A stretch of 64,000 bases of DNA from assembly GCF_021018805.1 (NCBI RefSeq), contig NC_086251.1:40866767-40930766 (forward strand), in the 5' to 3' direction. Made by a program: the position numbers and the translations under genes. Numbering within the stretch: the first letter of the stretch is position 1; the number at the start of each line of letters is the position of its first letter. The notes below the pieces were generated by a model. The model was not told the DNA's origin. It did no database searches and saw only the letters and a list, made by a program, of their open reading frames with translations. Shown in pieces: positions 1 to 11,376 of this stretch. Source of the DNA: Prinia subflava. Lineage: Eukaryota > Chordata > Aves > Passeriformes > Cisticolidae.

Positions 1-462
1 TGCAGTGGAGATATCTGACCAAGATCCCCTTTCCTGTGGTGCTGCTGAGACAGTTCTGTGTCAGTGCACTTTTTCACAGGCTTTCTTTAACACACTGCAG
101 GTGGGTTTTTGGAAACAGTCTCCTAAGATACTGGACTTTACAGGTTATTATGTTTCACTGCATTTTGCTGATTGGCTATTATTTTCCTTTCTCTGCCATG
201 CTTTTGAGACAAACACTTTTTAAGTGTTCAGAATTCTGACCCATCTCAGGCAAGATACACCATTGTTTTTCTCTCCCATTCTGGATTTATAGGACTGTAA
301 TAAAAGTGCATATTGCAGAATGCTTTTGCCTGCCAGTTTCAGCTCATTTTCTCAGAACAAAGTGTTAGTTCCTGCAAGTTCTTAGCTGCTGTAGTATCTC
401 TGTTCTCCCCTCCCCACACTTTGCAGGTAGAGTGTTGGTAACTCTGTCTCTCTTGCTCGCAG
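1..462 (+). other. TTLL5: TTLL5 intron, 3' end (partial)
   Basis: This is AT-rich intronic sequence with no coding match. It ends in a pyrimidine tract and acceptor (ctctgtctctcttgctcgcag) just before the first exon of the window. The short open frames inside it resemble no TTLL5 segment. The upstream exon is outside the window. Confidence 0.8.
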
Positions 463-609
463 GAGCTCATCATCCGCTTTCTGAGGCGAGCTGCCAGCAA
501 CCTTCGTCAGTCCTTGAGGCTGCTGCTGCCCAGCCGTCATGTGGGACTCGCTGTTCGTCGTCGCATCCTGGCTCGCCAGCTGGGAGAGTTCATAGTCTGT
601 TACAACAAG
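463..609 (+). CDS. TTLL5: TTLL5 exon (phase 0 in, 0 out), 49 codons
   Basis: The exon encodes a basic, helical-looking segment of 49 residues that begins [14 protein letters not shown] and ends GEFIVCYNK. It aligns with the human TTLL5 stretch ELLIRFLRRASSNLQ...GDFIIVYNK and keeps the Arg-rich RRRILA core. The segment lies just after the TTL catalytic core, where TTLL enzymes carry a positively charged microtubule-facing region. A direct tubulin-binding role for exactly these residues is inferred. The borders are cag|GAG and AAG|gtgact. The length is a multiple of three, so skipping the exon would keep the frame. Confidence 0.95.
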
Positions 610-2760
610 GTGACTCACTCTTTTTTAAATTATTTTTTTGATTTCTCTTTTCTTCTTACTAAGTGTCTCCTGCAGGCTGTTTCAAAGGCATTCCTCTGTT
701 ATTTACAATTATTTACTGCTTGCAGCTGTGCATCCAATAATGGTCCTTTGTTGAAATTATCAGATAAACAACAATATTATTACATAATATGTGCAGGCCA
801 CTAATTATGTACATAAAAAGAGGTGCTGAAATAAAGTGGAGTTTAACTGGCAGTGTGCTTTTTCTTTGCCTCGTCTTTGATTCTAGTGCTTTGTAATGCC
901 TCTTCCCACTTCTTATTTTTATGGGGCTTCTTTAAAGATATTTTGTTTTATACAGAACAGCGTGAAATATGTATTTTACTATTTACTTGATATACTGAGG
1001 GACTGCTACGTATCTTCTGTAAGGTACTTTGCATGCTCAGTGTTAAGGAGATGTAGGTCCTAATTTAAGTAATTTTCACATTTTTATATATTGGACATGT
1101 TGTTCTTAGCATAGTGGTTTCAACTTAATCTTCATTCTGCAAGGACAGCTTCCCCTTTCCTTTGCCCCCTAGCATTTCTTCAGTGTTAGAACAAGGGTAA
1201 TTGAAATTCAGCTTTCAGATGCTGCTGCGCAGAGGCCTCCAAGCTTCTACTTGTTAGGAGAGGATGTTCACTTACATTACATTGTCAGAACTGACATCTG
1301 GTAACTTGATCTGTCTAATCAAGGTTGGTATTGGACCAAGTCTGTTCCAGGGAGTGCCTTGTATGCCTAATGCTCACTGAAATACTCTGTTAGGAGGAAC
1401 CACAAAACACTTGGGTGGCTCTATGGTGAGTGAAGAATGCAGCTGCTTTGGATATAATTTCCACTTAAATTGTATTCAAACATTAGGATTTTCTGGTAAC
1501 TCTTGAGTAAATTCACAAAATAAAGCTGTGTAACTGGTAATAAATCAGTGCAAAAACATATTTTCTCAGTTAAAACAAGTGAGAACATATCACTTGAGGT
1601 TTCAGGGCGTACGTGTTTAAGCCCTTGAGAGACTGTTGGGCTGTGGGGCTTTTTGATTTCTGGTTCCAACATAGAGACTGCTTTCATTGACTTGTAACTT
1701 CAGATTTAATAGGGACTCCTACTTGCCATTATATATCATCTGTAATGAGACAGAAGAAAAGAATACAGCTCCAGCAAATTAAATAAAACAGATCACATAT
1801 TATCCAGACATTTACTTAAGTCGTAAAGGGTAAAGATGTCCCAAACCAGCTTTTTTTTCCCTTGTCTTGAATTATGTTTCAAAAGATGTATCTGACCCTT
1901 TTTTCCTGGGAATGCTCAGGGTAACAGCAGGAAGAAATGAAGTGGAGGTCAAGTCTGGTCAGATAAAGCTTTTAAGCTGATACTGGTATCTTAGACAGGT
2001 CTGAACGTTTTTTTAATGAACAAAAATGTTTGTATCAATCGAATCTCTAGTGCCAACCAGTTCTACTGGTGTAGAATAGACTGTATCTGAAAACTTGCAC
2101 CCATTTTCACACACAAAGGCTTACTATTTATTCCAGTATATTTCAGTGTATAGACCCGTTTGCCATAGACCGTACTGTTTTACATTCTTAGTCTTTGCTA
2201 AAGCAGTGGAGTTTTGGTATAAGCCCTCAGCAATTTACTGCTTGACAAAAGAAATTAACTCAAGAGAACTACTAGTTTATAGCAGAAAATCCGTTGATTT
2301 TCTACAGTCATCCTTCAGTTTCTTTAAGATTAATTTTATATGTTTTCCCTCCTTTCTTCTATCTGTCTGCTTCTGGGATAAAAGCACAAATAAAAAGCTG
2401 TTTGGAGGAACTCTGCAGCAGAAGTAACAACAGTAGAGAGGGGACCTAATATCTGTAAAGAATGATTTTATTTTATTTCCTTTCCATAATTCCTTATGTT
2501 CTTGCAAAGAATGTAGTTGAAGGAGCAGAACACATTTTTGAAAATTTGACCTTTTCTCAGCAAATCAGTTTTGTCAGGTAGGGGAATGGACTTTAGAGTA
2601 TGCTTAGGATGTTGTCTCTGGGGCTCTCCATATTTATTCATGTTGTTGCACATAGCAATGTTCTTTTTCTCTTAGATCCTGTGGAATTGGTTTTTGTATT
2701 CTGGGAGTTGTAGCTATGCCATGGAACATAGAGACACTTACTGATACTGTTTATTAACAG
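610..2760 (+). other. TTLL5: TTLL5 intron, 2.15 kb
   Basis: AT-rich intron with no recognisable repeat family, RNA gene or nested exon. It ends with the acceptor ctgtttattaacag. Open frames of up to 110 codons occur on both strands but match nothing known to me. Confidence 0.8.
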
Positions 2761-2861
2761 GAAACAGAGCAGATGGTTCAGAAACAATCAAAAAACAAAC
2801 TGGAAGAAGAGGAGGAGGGAGTGAATCCTGAATATTTTCAGAACTTCCTTGCCAGAGCAAG
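2761..2861 (+). CDS. TTLL5: TTLL5 exon (phase 0 in, 2 out)
   Basis: The exon continues the previous one as ETEQMVQKQSKNKLEEEEEG and then VNPEYFQNFLARA, with the last codon split (ag|t, Ser). Human TTLL5 has ETEQM, a Lys-rich stretch and an EEEEE run followed by GVNMENFQEF, so the match is close. The Lys-rich then Glu-rich patch is a charged linker. The acidic run and the basic run before it are conserved in character rather than in sequence. The borders are aacag|GAA and GCAAG|gtagga. The 101 bp length shifts the frame, so this exon cannot be skipped alone without truncating the protein. Confidence 0.95.
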
Positions 2862-5724
2862 GTAGGAATAGATTTTATTCCCTTTGATAAATGATCTCTC
2901 AGCTTTGAAGCATTGTTCTAAAGATGATTTGATTGATCTAAAGCCTCTAGATAGCTTTGTTAACTGTAGGACCTATTCCTGCTGAGGGACAGAGAGCTTG
3001 TCTTCTCTTGTCTCTCTTCCAGCGAGCAAACACTTGTAGCATCAGCACCTGGTGCATAGAGAAGAACATACAGTAGATGTTTTGACCATTAAGTAACTTC
3101 CCAAAGGACAGCAGTGGTTGCCCTGGCCTGTGTAAATTTCAAACTGCTGCTGGTGAGTTAATGGTTTCCTTTCCTGTGATGCTGGACCAAACAACGCAGT
3201 ACTTCAGAAGGAGAATGAAACTAGAACTGCTGCTCAGATGATCTGGAGCTGCTCTGGTTGAACAGTTGTTACACTTCTGACTCAAGTTTCTGCTCTCAGA
3301 AAATAAAAGAAAAAAATCTTTTGCTTGCTGCCTCTCTTCAGGAATTTTCCAGGTCTGGATTTTCTGAGATGGGCAAGGAAGGGAGTTAGGCCTCTTATTT
3401 GGCCTGCTAAGGCAGTTCAGTGCAAGCAGTTACTTTCACAATGGAAAAGCAACATTTTCTATCACTGCACTTCATCTGCTTTAAACTTAAAAGAGTCTGG
3501 TAAGAAACATACTTTAAAAATAGTTAATTATTCCTTAGGGCCTGCAGCACTGTATGAAAAACAGTGGTATTATAATACCCCTATCTGACTGTGGAGAGGT
3601 CTGAAATTATTCAGTGAACCGCAATTATATTTTCAGAGTCTCTGGCTCTTGAGCACAAAAAGCAATTCATCTTGACTCCATTATTTGGTCAATAGATGAC
3701 ATGTCTCTATGTGCAAGAACCCCTGTCAATATCTGGATAGAGTTTACCTGCCTTTTTAATGCCCATCCTTTTTTTTCTATGAAGATTGATGGTCACTTCT
3801 TCTTTTGCATGACCACTTATTAAAGTGTGCTTTCTTTTTCTGTTTGGATAGCACTAATAGTGAATGATTAGAAGTGGATGGTAATTGAGGCATCCTAAGT
3901 AAGTTCAGGTGGTTTCACCTGAAGACAAGTCTGTCTTGATCCATTCTTATGAAAACAAGTATTTTACCTTTTGCTAAATATAATTGATGGAGTCAATACT
4001 ACAACAGATTTACAGGATCGCAGAAGAATCTTCAGATAAAGATGCCTGACTACCACACACCATAGGATCTACTGCTCTTGCTAGAAATGCATATTGTGTG
4101 GGCCCATGCCACTCTTTTAGTTCTCTGACTGTTCTGGCCACTGAAATGTCTGTGGTGTCCTAGGCAGGTCATTTTCCTTTTTGCCAGAAATGTTAAGAGA
4201 TAGCTGCATGGAACAGAAGTGCAAATTCTTCTGTTTCTGTGTTATTGGCTACCATGCCATCATGGCCTGATACACAGCCCATGGTGGAGCTGGAGATTTT
4301 TGCTGGGTTGTCTGACTGAGTGATAAAGAACAGTTTGCCAATGATCAGACAATTTCTAGCGATGATCTCTCTGCTTCTTATGAAGTAAGAGGTGTGTTTG
4401 AAAACTCTGATACCTGACACTTCTTGGCACTATGCTTCAAGCTTAAATCAGTGAGCAAGTCATTTGGAGGCAAACAAAGGGGATAGATTTCCACTTTAAG
4501 TGTTCATTCTGCAGTACAGTAAATGCAGCAGTGCATTTACTGGGTAAGAAAATGGGTACTAAATGTTGCTTCTTAATTGAGATTGTCTCATTGAGTCGTT
4601 AACTTTGATATCACATGGATGTCATTGTGTTTAGTTGTACATATGCCATGACCATTGATTCTAAACGTCCTCAGTGCATTGTAAAAGCACATACATACTG
4701 GTAAATTAATTTAAAAGCTTAAAGCACCTTTCTGCCAACAACTTCACTTCTATTTTAGGAAGAAAAAGTGAAGTTTGGATCTTCAGGGCATGCTGCAAGC
4801 TTCAGTGTATCAGCTTTAGACATGGCTTTTACCAAAGTTTAGCCTGGCTAATACTAGTTACAATTGTGATATTCAGAGGATATTTTGAAAGATTCTAACT
4901 GCTGCTCTGCTAATTTATATTTCTGTATTACATTTTCTTGTAGTGTTGCTGTCACTATACTGCTTGTTTGGTGTTTGCCATGCCATACAGCCACTCACTG
5001 ATGCTGAGGCAACACTATAAAGCAAAAGGAAAGCATACCAAACAACTGGAACTACAGCTTGCACAAACACTGATAAGAATGGCCAAGTAGCTGATACTGG
5101 TTTGGGACCCATAGATGTTTAGGATATTTGGGCTGTTCCACTTTGTTCTTGTAAAGAAAATGAGAAACATATGCAAGTTTTGTGAATTTCACAAAAGCAT
5201 TGACTGTTCTGGTTGTCCTGCAGCTTTGGCTAATTAACAAGCTTTTGCCTTCTTTCTTCTCCCCTGCTGCTGAATAGAAACTACTAATGATGACTATAAA
5301 ACAGAGGCTGAGCTGAGTTCTCTCATGGGAAGATAGCTGCTTATTTTAAAGAGCACCTGCAGAAGAGTCACAAATTTAGCTGTGAATGGAATCTCTCGAG
5401 TTGAGCTAATCTCCCCAGATATGGGTTGATATGTTTGGAGTATTCACTTGCTCTTTATTTATCCTGGGAAGGCTCCTAAATGCCTTGAGTTTTCTACTGC
5501 ATAAGATGATATTTTAGTAGGAACTCAGCTTTAACCAGGGCATATTGCCTTCCTTCTGCTCTTACCCTGTAGAACTGAGCAAATCATTATCTTGTCTAGT
5601 ATCACCTTTTTTTTTCCCTACTCCAATCTTCAGTTTTCTTATAATTTATTGTCAATGATTGTTACATGAATGCAGAAAAGCTTAGTGTCCTCACTCTACA
5701 TTCATTCTTCTGTCCTTATTGCAG
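2862..5724 (+). other. TTLL5: TTLL5 intron, 2.86 kb
   Basis: AT-rich intron with no recognisable mobile element or RNA gene. A small 11/4/11 inverted repeat lies at 4517-4542, which chance could produce in a window of this size. The acceptor is ctgtccttattgcag. Confidence 0.8.
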
Positions 5725-5858
5725 TGAAGGTGACCTGGAGGAAGTACTGACATTTTACACACAAAAAAACAAATCAGCAAGTGTCTTCCTAGGAACAAAA
5801 TCCACAAGCACAAAACACAGCAACAGCAGTCAGCAGTCAGTGAAGCAGCCCCAAGGTG
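5725..5858 (+). CDS. TTLL5: TTLL5 exon (phase 2 in, 1 out)
   Basis: This exon encodes the best-conserved block of the window, [20 protein letters not shown] followed by FLGT. It is almost identical to human TTLL5 over about 23 residues and then drifts into a Ser/Thr/Gln-rich tail ([14 protein letters not shown]). The sharp boundary between the conserved block and low complexity suggests that [20 protein letters not shown] is a functional unit, while the rest is a flexible linker. No catalytic residues are expected here. The borders are attgcag|TGAAGG and CAAGGTG|gtaagt. The frame is fixed by the split Ser codon at the start and one leftover G at the end. Confidence 0.96.
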
Positions 5859-6462
5859 GTAAGTTTTGTAGGCAGTTCTGAGATGATGTTGCCCAAGCAG
5901 ATCTAGTTTAAGTCTATGAAAAGAGAGCAACCTCTCCACAACGTTACTCAGGTTTTTTGAGGTTGCATACGTTTTTGTTTTTTTTTTTCTTTTTTATCTT
6001 AGTCTTATGTGAAGACTAGAGTAACTTCACTCCTGCTTTCTTTGCCTGAAGTGAAATGTGTTGAACTTAGAATAACATTTATGAGGAACTAGAGATGCTA
6101 GTTCATGTCTGAAATGAGAAGGTGCAGACTGAAGGCAGTAAGAATTGAAATGAACAGATAATCCTGAAATCAAAGTAAGGGATGAATGAAATCAGGGTCT
6201 TAAATTTTGCTGCCTGCGCTGAGTGTACCCATTGGAGGGAAAAGATATATTTGAGCCTAATTAGGCATTCCATGGAAGGGAGAGTGTGCCAGCTCTGTGT
6301 ATCTAGCACACCATGCTACTGTACATGACAGCATAATTGTCATCTATGAAGCTGTGTGGCCTACAGGAAGTATTAGCAATAAATTTATGCAAGGGTAAAT
6401 TCTACAGCTTTGTTTTGGTGATTTGCAATATTGTACTTCCTAACTCCTTGATTTTGTTATAG
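5859..6462 (+). other. TTLL5: TTLL5 intron, 0.6 kb
   Basis: Short intron with a T-rich run near 5975-6000. I see no repeat family or RNA gene. It ends with the acceptor ttgattttgttatag. Confidence 0.8.
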
Positions 6463-6582
6463 AACATCCTGAGATGGTGAAAAAAATAAAAGGTGATCAT
6501 CCCAAAAGTTCAGTTGCAGATTTGTCTGCAGAAGGAGCACTAAATCCAAAGGGCTGTAAACCCAAAGAAGCGAAATCAAGCT
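6463..6582 (+). CDS. TTLL5: TTLL5 exon (phase 1 in, 1 out), fast-evolving linker
   Basis: The exon reads EHPEMVKKIKGDHPKSSVAD and then LSAEGALNPKGCKPKEAKSS. Human TTLL5 has DHPET at the matching start and a similar Lys/Ser-rich linker, but identity beyond that is low. I place it by its position, by frame continuity with both neighbours and by consensus splice sites (ttatag|AACATC and AAGCT|gtaagt). No domain is visible and it is probably disordered. At 120 bp with equal phases at both ends it is a symmetric cassette and could be skipped without a frameshift. Confidence 0.88.
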
Positions 6583-6968
6583 GTAAGTGAACTGTCTTAA
6601 ATAATAAATAAAAAAAAATTGACTGCATATACTGTTTTTAATACTGTTTTAAACAAAGGTTGGAACCTTTGGATTCAAATTGAGAGATCCAAATGCCAAA
6701 TTTTCACTTTAAACACAAGAGAAGATATTGTAGAGTATGCAGTGGGAAAGAGTTAACTGCCCCTGCCCCTCACTGGGGGGGGGATGTTCTAGATGGCAAG
6801 CTTTGGAAGAGGATATTTATCATGTAGAGCCTCTTCTTGTCTCTGCTGGAAGATGAGGTCATTGTGGCTTCAGTATGTCTGAATACAGGTATTTGGTGTG
6901 TTGATACTATGAAAGGACCTAAAAAGCAGATTTTTTCCTCATATAGTATGTTCATTATCTTTGTATAG
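6583..6968 (+). other. TTLL5: TTLL5 intron, 0.39 kb
   Basis: The shortest intron in the window. It holds a G9 run near 6775 and nothing else that I recognise. The acceptor tatctttgtatag is followed by TTACAG. A second AG five bases downstream would give an immediate in-frame stop, so the first AG is chosen. Confidence 0.8.
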
Positions 6969-7370
6969 TTACAGAAGGACTCACCTTCTTAAATGCTGAA
7001 GTGAAATTACCTCAGTGCAGCCCTCCTGGTACTTCTTCCTCTGCTCCTGGTGCCCTGTTCCAGAGAAGTACCAGTTCTTGGATGCCATCTCAGCCTGCAG
7101 CCTCTGAAAATTCAAAGGTGGCTGGTCACCCTTCATTGCTGGCTCCTCTAGCTGCTCCCAGACTGATACAGTCCCCACCCTCACTACCCTCCTTGCCAAG
7201 CACAGCTCCTGACAGCTCTTCTGTCCTCACAAACCCGGTGTCCACAGAAACTTGTGGCCTTGGGTTACATCGTCGTTCTGGTAGCTACACCATTGGCCCA
7301 TTCTCGTCTTTTCAGAGAGCTGTTCAGATCTACAGCCAAAGTTTGGCCCAACCACACTCTGCAAAAGTAG
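6969..7370 (+). CDS. TTLL5: TTLL5 exon (phase 1 in, 1 out), Ser/Pro-rich, 402 bp
   Basis: This is the largest coding exon in the window, about 134 residues, and is rich in Ser, Pro, Ala and Thr. Most of it resembles the human sequence only in composition. Near the end it has a sharply conserved island, [20 protein letters not shown], then SQ and a downstream HSAK, matching human [20 protein letters not shown] and SSAK. The exon start reconstitutes a Phe codon that corresponds to the human RFTTSAE segment. The low-complexity part is likely disordered. The conserved island may be a partner-binding motif, since mammalian studies place cofactor interactions in this C-terminal tail. The equal phases make it a symmetric exon. 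The donor is AAAGTAG|gtgagt. Confidence 0.95.
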
Positions 7371-8759
7371 GTGAGTGTTCATAATGACCTGCTAGTTCAG
7401 TACAGAGATTGTGGAGTAGGTAGAAATTTTACATTTCCAGAATTGAGGCAGGTTGGATGGTGCTAAATTTCTCACAGAAAGCAGAAGTGCAGGATGCAGC
7501 CTTGTTAGGCAGATGCCCTTTTATTGACCAAATGAACAGGCAATCATAGAATCGTTTGGGTTGAAAAAGACCCGAGGTCCAACAATTAACACTACCAAGT
7601 CCAGCATTAACCAGGTCCCTAAGAGATGCATTTACATGTCTTTTAAATATCTTCATGGTGACTCAACCACTTCTTAGCCGCCTTTTCCAGTGCTTGACAA
7701 CACTTCTAGTGGAGAAATTTTTCCTAATATTCAATCTATACCTTCCCTGGTGCAACTTGAGGCCATTTCCTCTTGTTCTATTGTTTGTTATTTGGGAGAG
7801 GAGGCTGACCTCTGCCTCACAAAAACCTTTTTCTGGTAGTTACAGTGATAAGGTCTCCCCTCAGCCTTTGAACTTGTTCAAAAAGAGCTGTGAAATTAAG
7901 TATTATATATTTTCTTTATTATGTTACTGATGTCATCTATCTTTAGTGGGTTTAATGTTGTTTTCATTAGCAGAAGTCCTGTCTCAGTCTATGTGCTGTC
8001 CTTAGTTCTCTGATTGCCTATCAAGCATAGAAATCTTGTAATGAAACCTCATAAGTGTTGAGTACTTAAATGTGTGTCAAGACCTCCAGAAGGGAAGGAT
8101 TGGAATGAATCGTTACAATATCTCATTCTCTAGGGTGTTTCAGCACTGCCATATCCAAGACTATCCCAGAAATAAGATTTAGGGACCTCTCCTTTATCAT
8201 GCCGTGGTAGAACAGTTAAGCAATACAGCTTTAGAGTGTAAAGAATTTGAAGGGTAGGAGAAACTGTTGGAAATTGCATGCAGACTGTCATCTATTTGGG
8301 AACTTTTGAGAACCACACAGAGGCTAACAGCTTTGATCCTGATAATACTATTTTTTTTGTATTTTGATGGTATTTATTTGTTCTAGGTTGCGTGTCAGAG
8401 TCAGCACATGTATACTAGGGTTGCTGTATATATATTGACAACCCCTCTAGCACTAAAGTACATCTTACTTCCCAACTGAGGAGCTTACTTAAAGAGATCC
8501 ATATGTTTTTAAGGAAAAACTTTACAGATTTAACTTGGGTGACAGCTGCCAGTATCTGTATAATTGGGTGCCATTAGATACATTGTAGTAAAGAGAATAC
8601 AGGTTTGGAATTGCTGATTGTTCATATGGGCAATACCCATGCAGAACAGGTGTATTCTGTATTCTTGTTGCTATCTTCCCTGCTTTTGTGTGTCTGTGAT
8701 CAGCAGGCTGAGAGTCTGACACAGCACTCACTAGGCCCATGGAAATGTTCCTCTGGCAG
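7371..8759 (+). other. TTLL5: TTLL5 intron, 1.39 kb, with a minus-strand CR1
   Basis: The intron is mostly AT-rich and carries a reverse-oriented CR1 3' end at 7541-7880, described separately. Nothing else is recognised. The acceptor of the next exon (gaaatgttcctctggcag) has only a weak pyrimidine tract. Confidence 0.8.
7541..7880 (-). mobile_element. CR1 LINE 3' fragment, minus orientation
   Basis: Read on the + strand, it starts with the reverse complement of the CR1 tail (aatcatagaatcgtttggg). It then runs through the complement of the familiar CR1 3' end, including segments for GAGTCACCA, ATATTAGGAAAAATTT, AAGAGGAAATGGCCTCA and the GAGGGGAGACCTTAT-like stretch near 7850. It is 5'-truncated and has no intact reverse transcriptase frame. 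Divergence is moderate, which points to an old insertion. CR1 elements are the dominant LINEs of birds, and this supports the avian assignment. Confidence 0.9.
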
Positions 8760-8953
8760 GTGTCCATCGCAGTCCAGGTGGGCAGCCGGGATGTGTGGCC
8801 TCAGGCAGGATGCACAGAGATGCAGATCACGCTTCTTCCCAGGGCAAACGGCACGGCCCCGGCGTGCTGGCAGCAGAACTGCAGCAGCTGGCAGAAAAGC
8901 AAGGAGCCTGCCACTATTCCCCACCAAGCCACGTCAGTCTCCTTACACAGCAG
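8760..8953 (+). CDS. TTLL5: TTLL5 exon (phase 1 in, 0 out)
   Basis: The 3' half reads VLAAELQQLAEKQGACHYSP and then PSHVSLLTQQ. It matches human [20 protein letters not shown] and SHINLLTQQ and may form a short amphipathic helix. The 5' half (about 30 residues, GC-rich, Gly/Arg/His-rich) is poorly conserved. I chose acceptor 8758-8759 because it gives a length within two residues of the human protein. A second in-frame AG at 8803-8804 would remove 45 bp. The donor is ACACAGCAG|gtatgt. The GC content is clearly higher than in the flanking introns. Confidence 0.88.
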
Positions 8954-11358
8954 GTATGTGAGCACTGAAGTAAAGTCCCTGTGCAAGGGAGGAGTTTGGT
9001 ACAGGCTTCTGTGTGAGCGCTGCGCTGGGCTCAGATATGCTGCAAGCGGTAAATTCAGAGAATTCATTTCTGTCCTCTTGGTTCAAAGTGTTTACAGTCA
9101 CCAAAATTTTGATTTTCTGTGAAATGACAAGAATGTCTTGAAGTAATTTTATAGGAGAAAAGGCTGAGGATTAGAAGATATGTTGTGAAAAACGGAGTCC
9201 ATGCTTTGGAAATGGAATCCTGCTTTATCTTGGTAGACAATAAACCCAAGTCTTCTCAGATTTGTGCTTCCATGCAGTTTGCTTCCTCGTCTCTCCAGTG
9301 TGTCATCACAGTGCTGGCAATGAAAGTCTGCAGAATGGGTTCTGATGTAAATTCTGTATTCCAGTAACACTCTAAAGACATAATGAAGTATTTAGAAGGA
9401 TGGGGAATGATAATCCTTTTGTCAAACATGGCGATACACATGAAATGTACATTGAGTTCTGGTAGAATTCCACTTAGTTTCATATTTTTGTTGAATTATG
9501 TCCTAAATGGCTACACACAAATCTTTTTTTTTTTTTCTTTATAATATGCTATAGTTGAACTCATCAAAGGTGTTCAAGTTGAGCACTTCTCAGTTAATTA
9601 AGGTGCCAGCTGCAGATTTTCTAGCATAGGCACTTTGCCTTGGACAGCATTTTTTTTCTCTTTACTTCCTGCAGACAAATGATTTGAATGTCTTAGCTTG
9701 ATTCTTGTGTTTTGGAATTACTGTTTTAATGGTTGTATTTTGCTAAGTTTTCTGAGGCATGTTTAATAGTTGCAACAGCTGCTGGTATTTGCTTCTCTTT
9801 GCTTCTTTCAATTTTATTTTTATATGTTTGGATTTTGGATATCTGGTTATGCTGTTGGCAATATATTTATTTCAAAATGTGTGGTACATTTATAACTTTG
9901 GAAAGCTGAATAGATGTTGGTTTTTTTTGCAGAATAGGCCTTCAATTTTTAAAGGATATGTCAAAAAATAAAGTCCCTTCTTGTTGATGACTCAGGAGAG
10001 AATATGAGCACTGGCTGTACTTGTAATGCTGAGGCCTGATCTTGCACAAGGCTGGATCCTATTTAAACAACTTGTTCCTGTTTGCTTGTCTAGGAATACT
10101 CAGAGCTGTCAGTCTGGTTCTCAGCTGGTTTTAAGTGAAATGTTGTTGGTAAAACTGTTCAAAAACTTTGATAGTGAAAGATTTTCATTCAGAAAATCTG
10201 ATTTGTTGAAAGCTAAATATATGGTGGAAACTGCCTCCTTGGATAAAAGTATCTAAACAAATACTAGGGAAAAATTTGAAATATATCTATTTCATTTCAG
10301 TCTTTCCAGAAAAGAACTTTGAAGAATAAGTTCATAGGCCTTTTCCCTGAAATCATTCATTACCCATTCTTCTTCAATTGCCATTTGTTAGGTCTGGAGA
10401 ACCCAATGTGTTGTCTTGCAGCCATTTATGCAGCTATTAAATGATTTTTAAACTCCTGTATTTCTACCATGGCTAGTTACTCCTAGAAAAATTAGGAAGT
10501 ATAGAAGGGGGAATGAAGAAAGGAATTTGGAAAGATCTGCATGGGAAGGGCAGTGCAGTTTCCTGAGCACAGCTGTGCTGGTGGCCAAGGAGCATACTCT
10601 GGTGGCAGCTGAAGCCTGCTTAGGCAGCAGTCAGTCAGTCTGTGTAGGTACACTCAAGAGTGAAAGTGGCTGTGAAATGCATGGGTAGCCTGGAAGGGTA
10701 TTGGCTGTAGTAAATGTGTTTGCATTGCTTTTGCTTCTGGGTTCTTCCAAGGTACTTTCCCACAGAAGAGGTGGGAATTGCAAAGTAGGAAAATGATGGT
10801 GCTAGTTTGCTTTGCTACAAGGAAAAAGAGACACTTTAGCTCCTAGCAGACACTGTCGATTTTCCTACTCTGATATATTTTGTGTTCAACTATGCAGTGT
10901 TTGCACAGGCTTTGATTCAGTAGTGAAATGTAGAAATGTGTTGGGTTATGTCATTATCATCTTGTGTCATCATGGAAAAGATGCATGGAGAAAGGAATTC
11001 ACAAGTCAATGAGAAGTTCAGAGCTGGAGTTCTGTCTGACAATGAGTTTCCTTCCTGAGCCTGTGTCCATTAGCTCTCGACATCTGCTCTACTGTGAATT
11101 TTCTGGCCATGTTTTTTAAATAATGCCTTTGGAGAGGTGAAATCTGAATCTGAAACTTGCTTAGTATGAAAATTTGGATTTAGCTGAGAACAGTTTTTAA
11201 GGCAATCTGTTACTTCAGTACTGAATTTATGGCACATAGCAATTTCTAAGCTGAGACCACTATTTTTAGCACACTTGAAACAGTGATGTTTTGGAAGGTT
11301 TAGATGTAGCTGCAAAACCCAATGTATCATAACTAAAGCGAGCAGTTCCTGCTTATGC

Positions 11359-11376
11359 TTTTTTTTTTTTTTTTTT
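11359..11376. repeat. Poly-T run (T18)
   Basis: Uninterrupted run of 18 T. It could be the complement of a retroposon poly-A tail, but no recognisable element is attached. Confidence 0.8.

Noticed and set aside
4517..4542. Inverted repeat with 11 bp arms and a 4 nt loop
   Set aside because: A rough estimate gives about 0.3 such repeats by chance in 64 kb for loops up to 20 nt, so it is not notable.
8809..8953. Acceptor at 8807-8808 for the exon ending at 8953
   Set aside because: It would put the conserved AELQQLAEKQ segment out of frame with the preceding exon.
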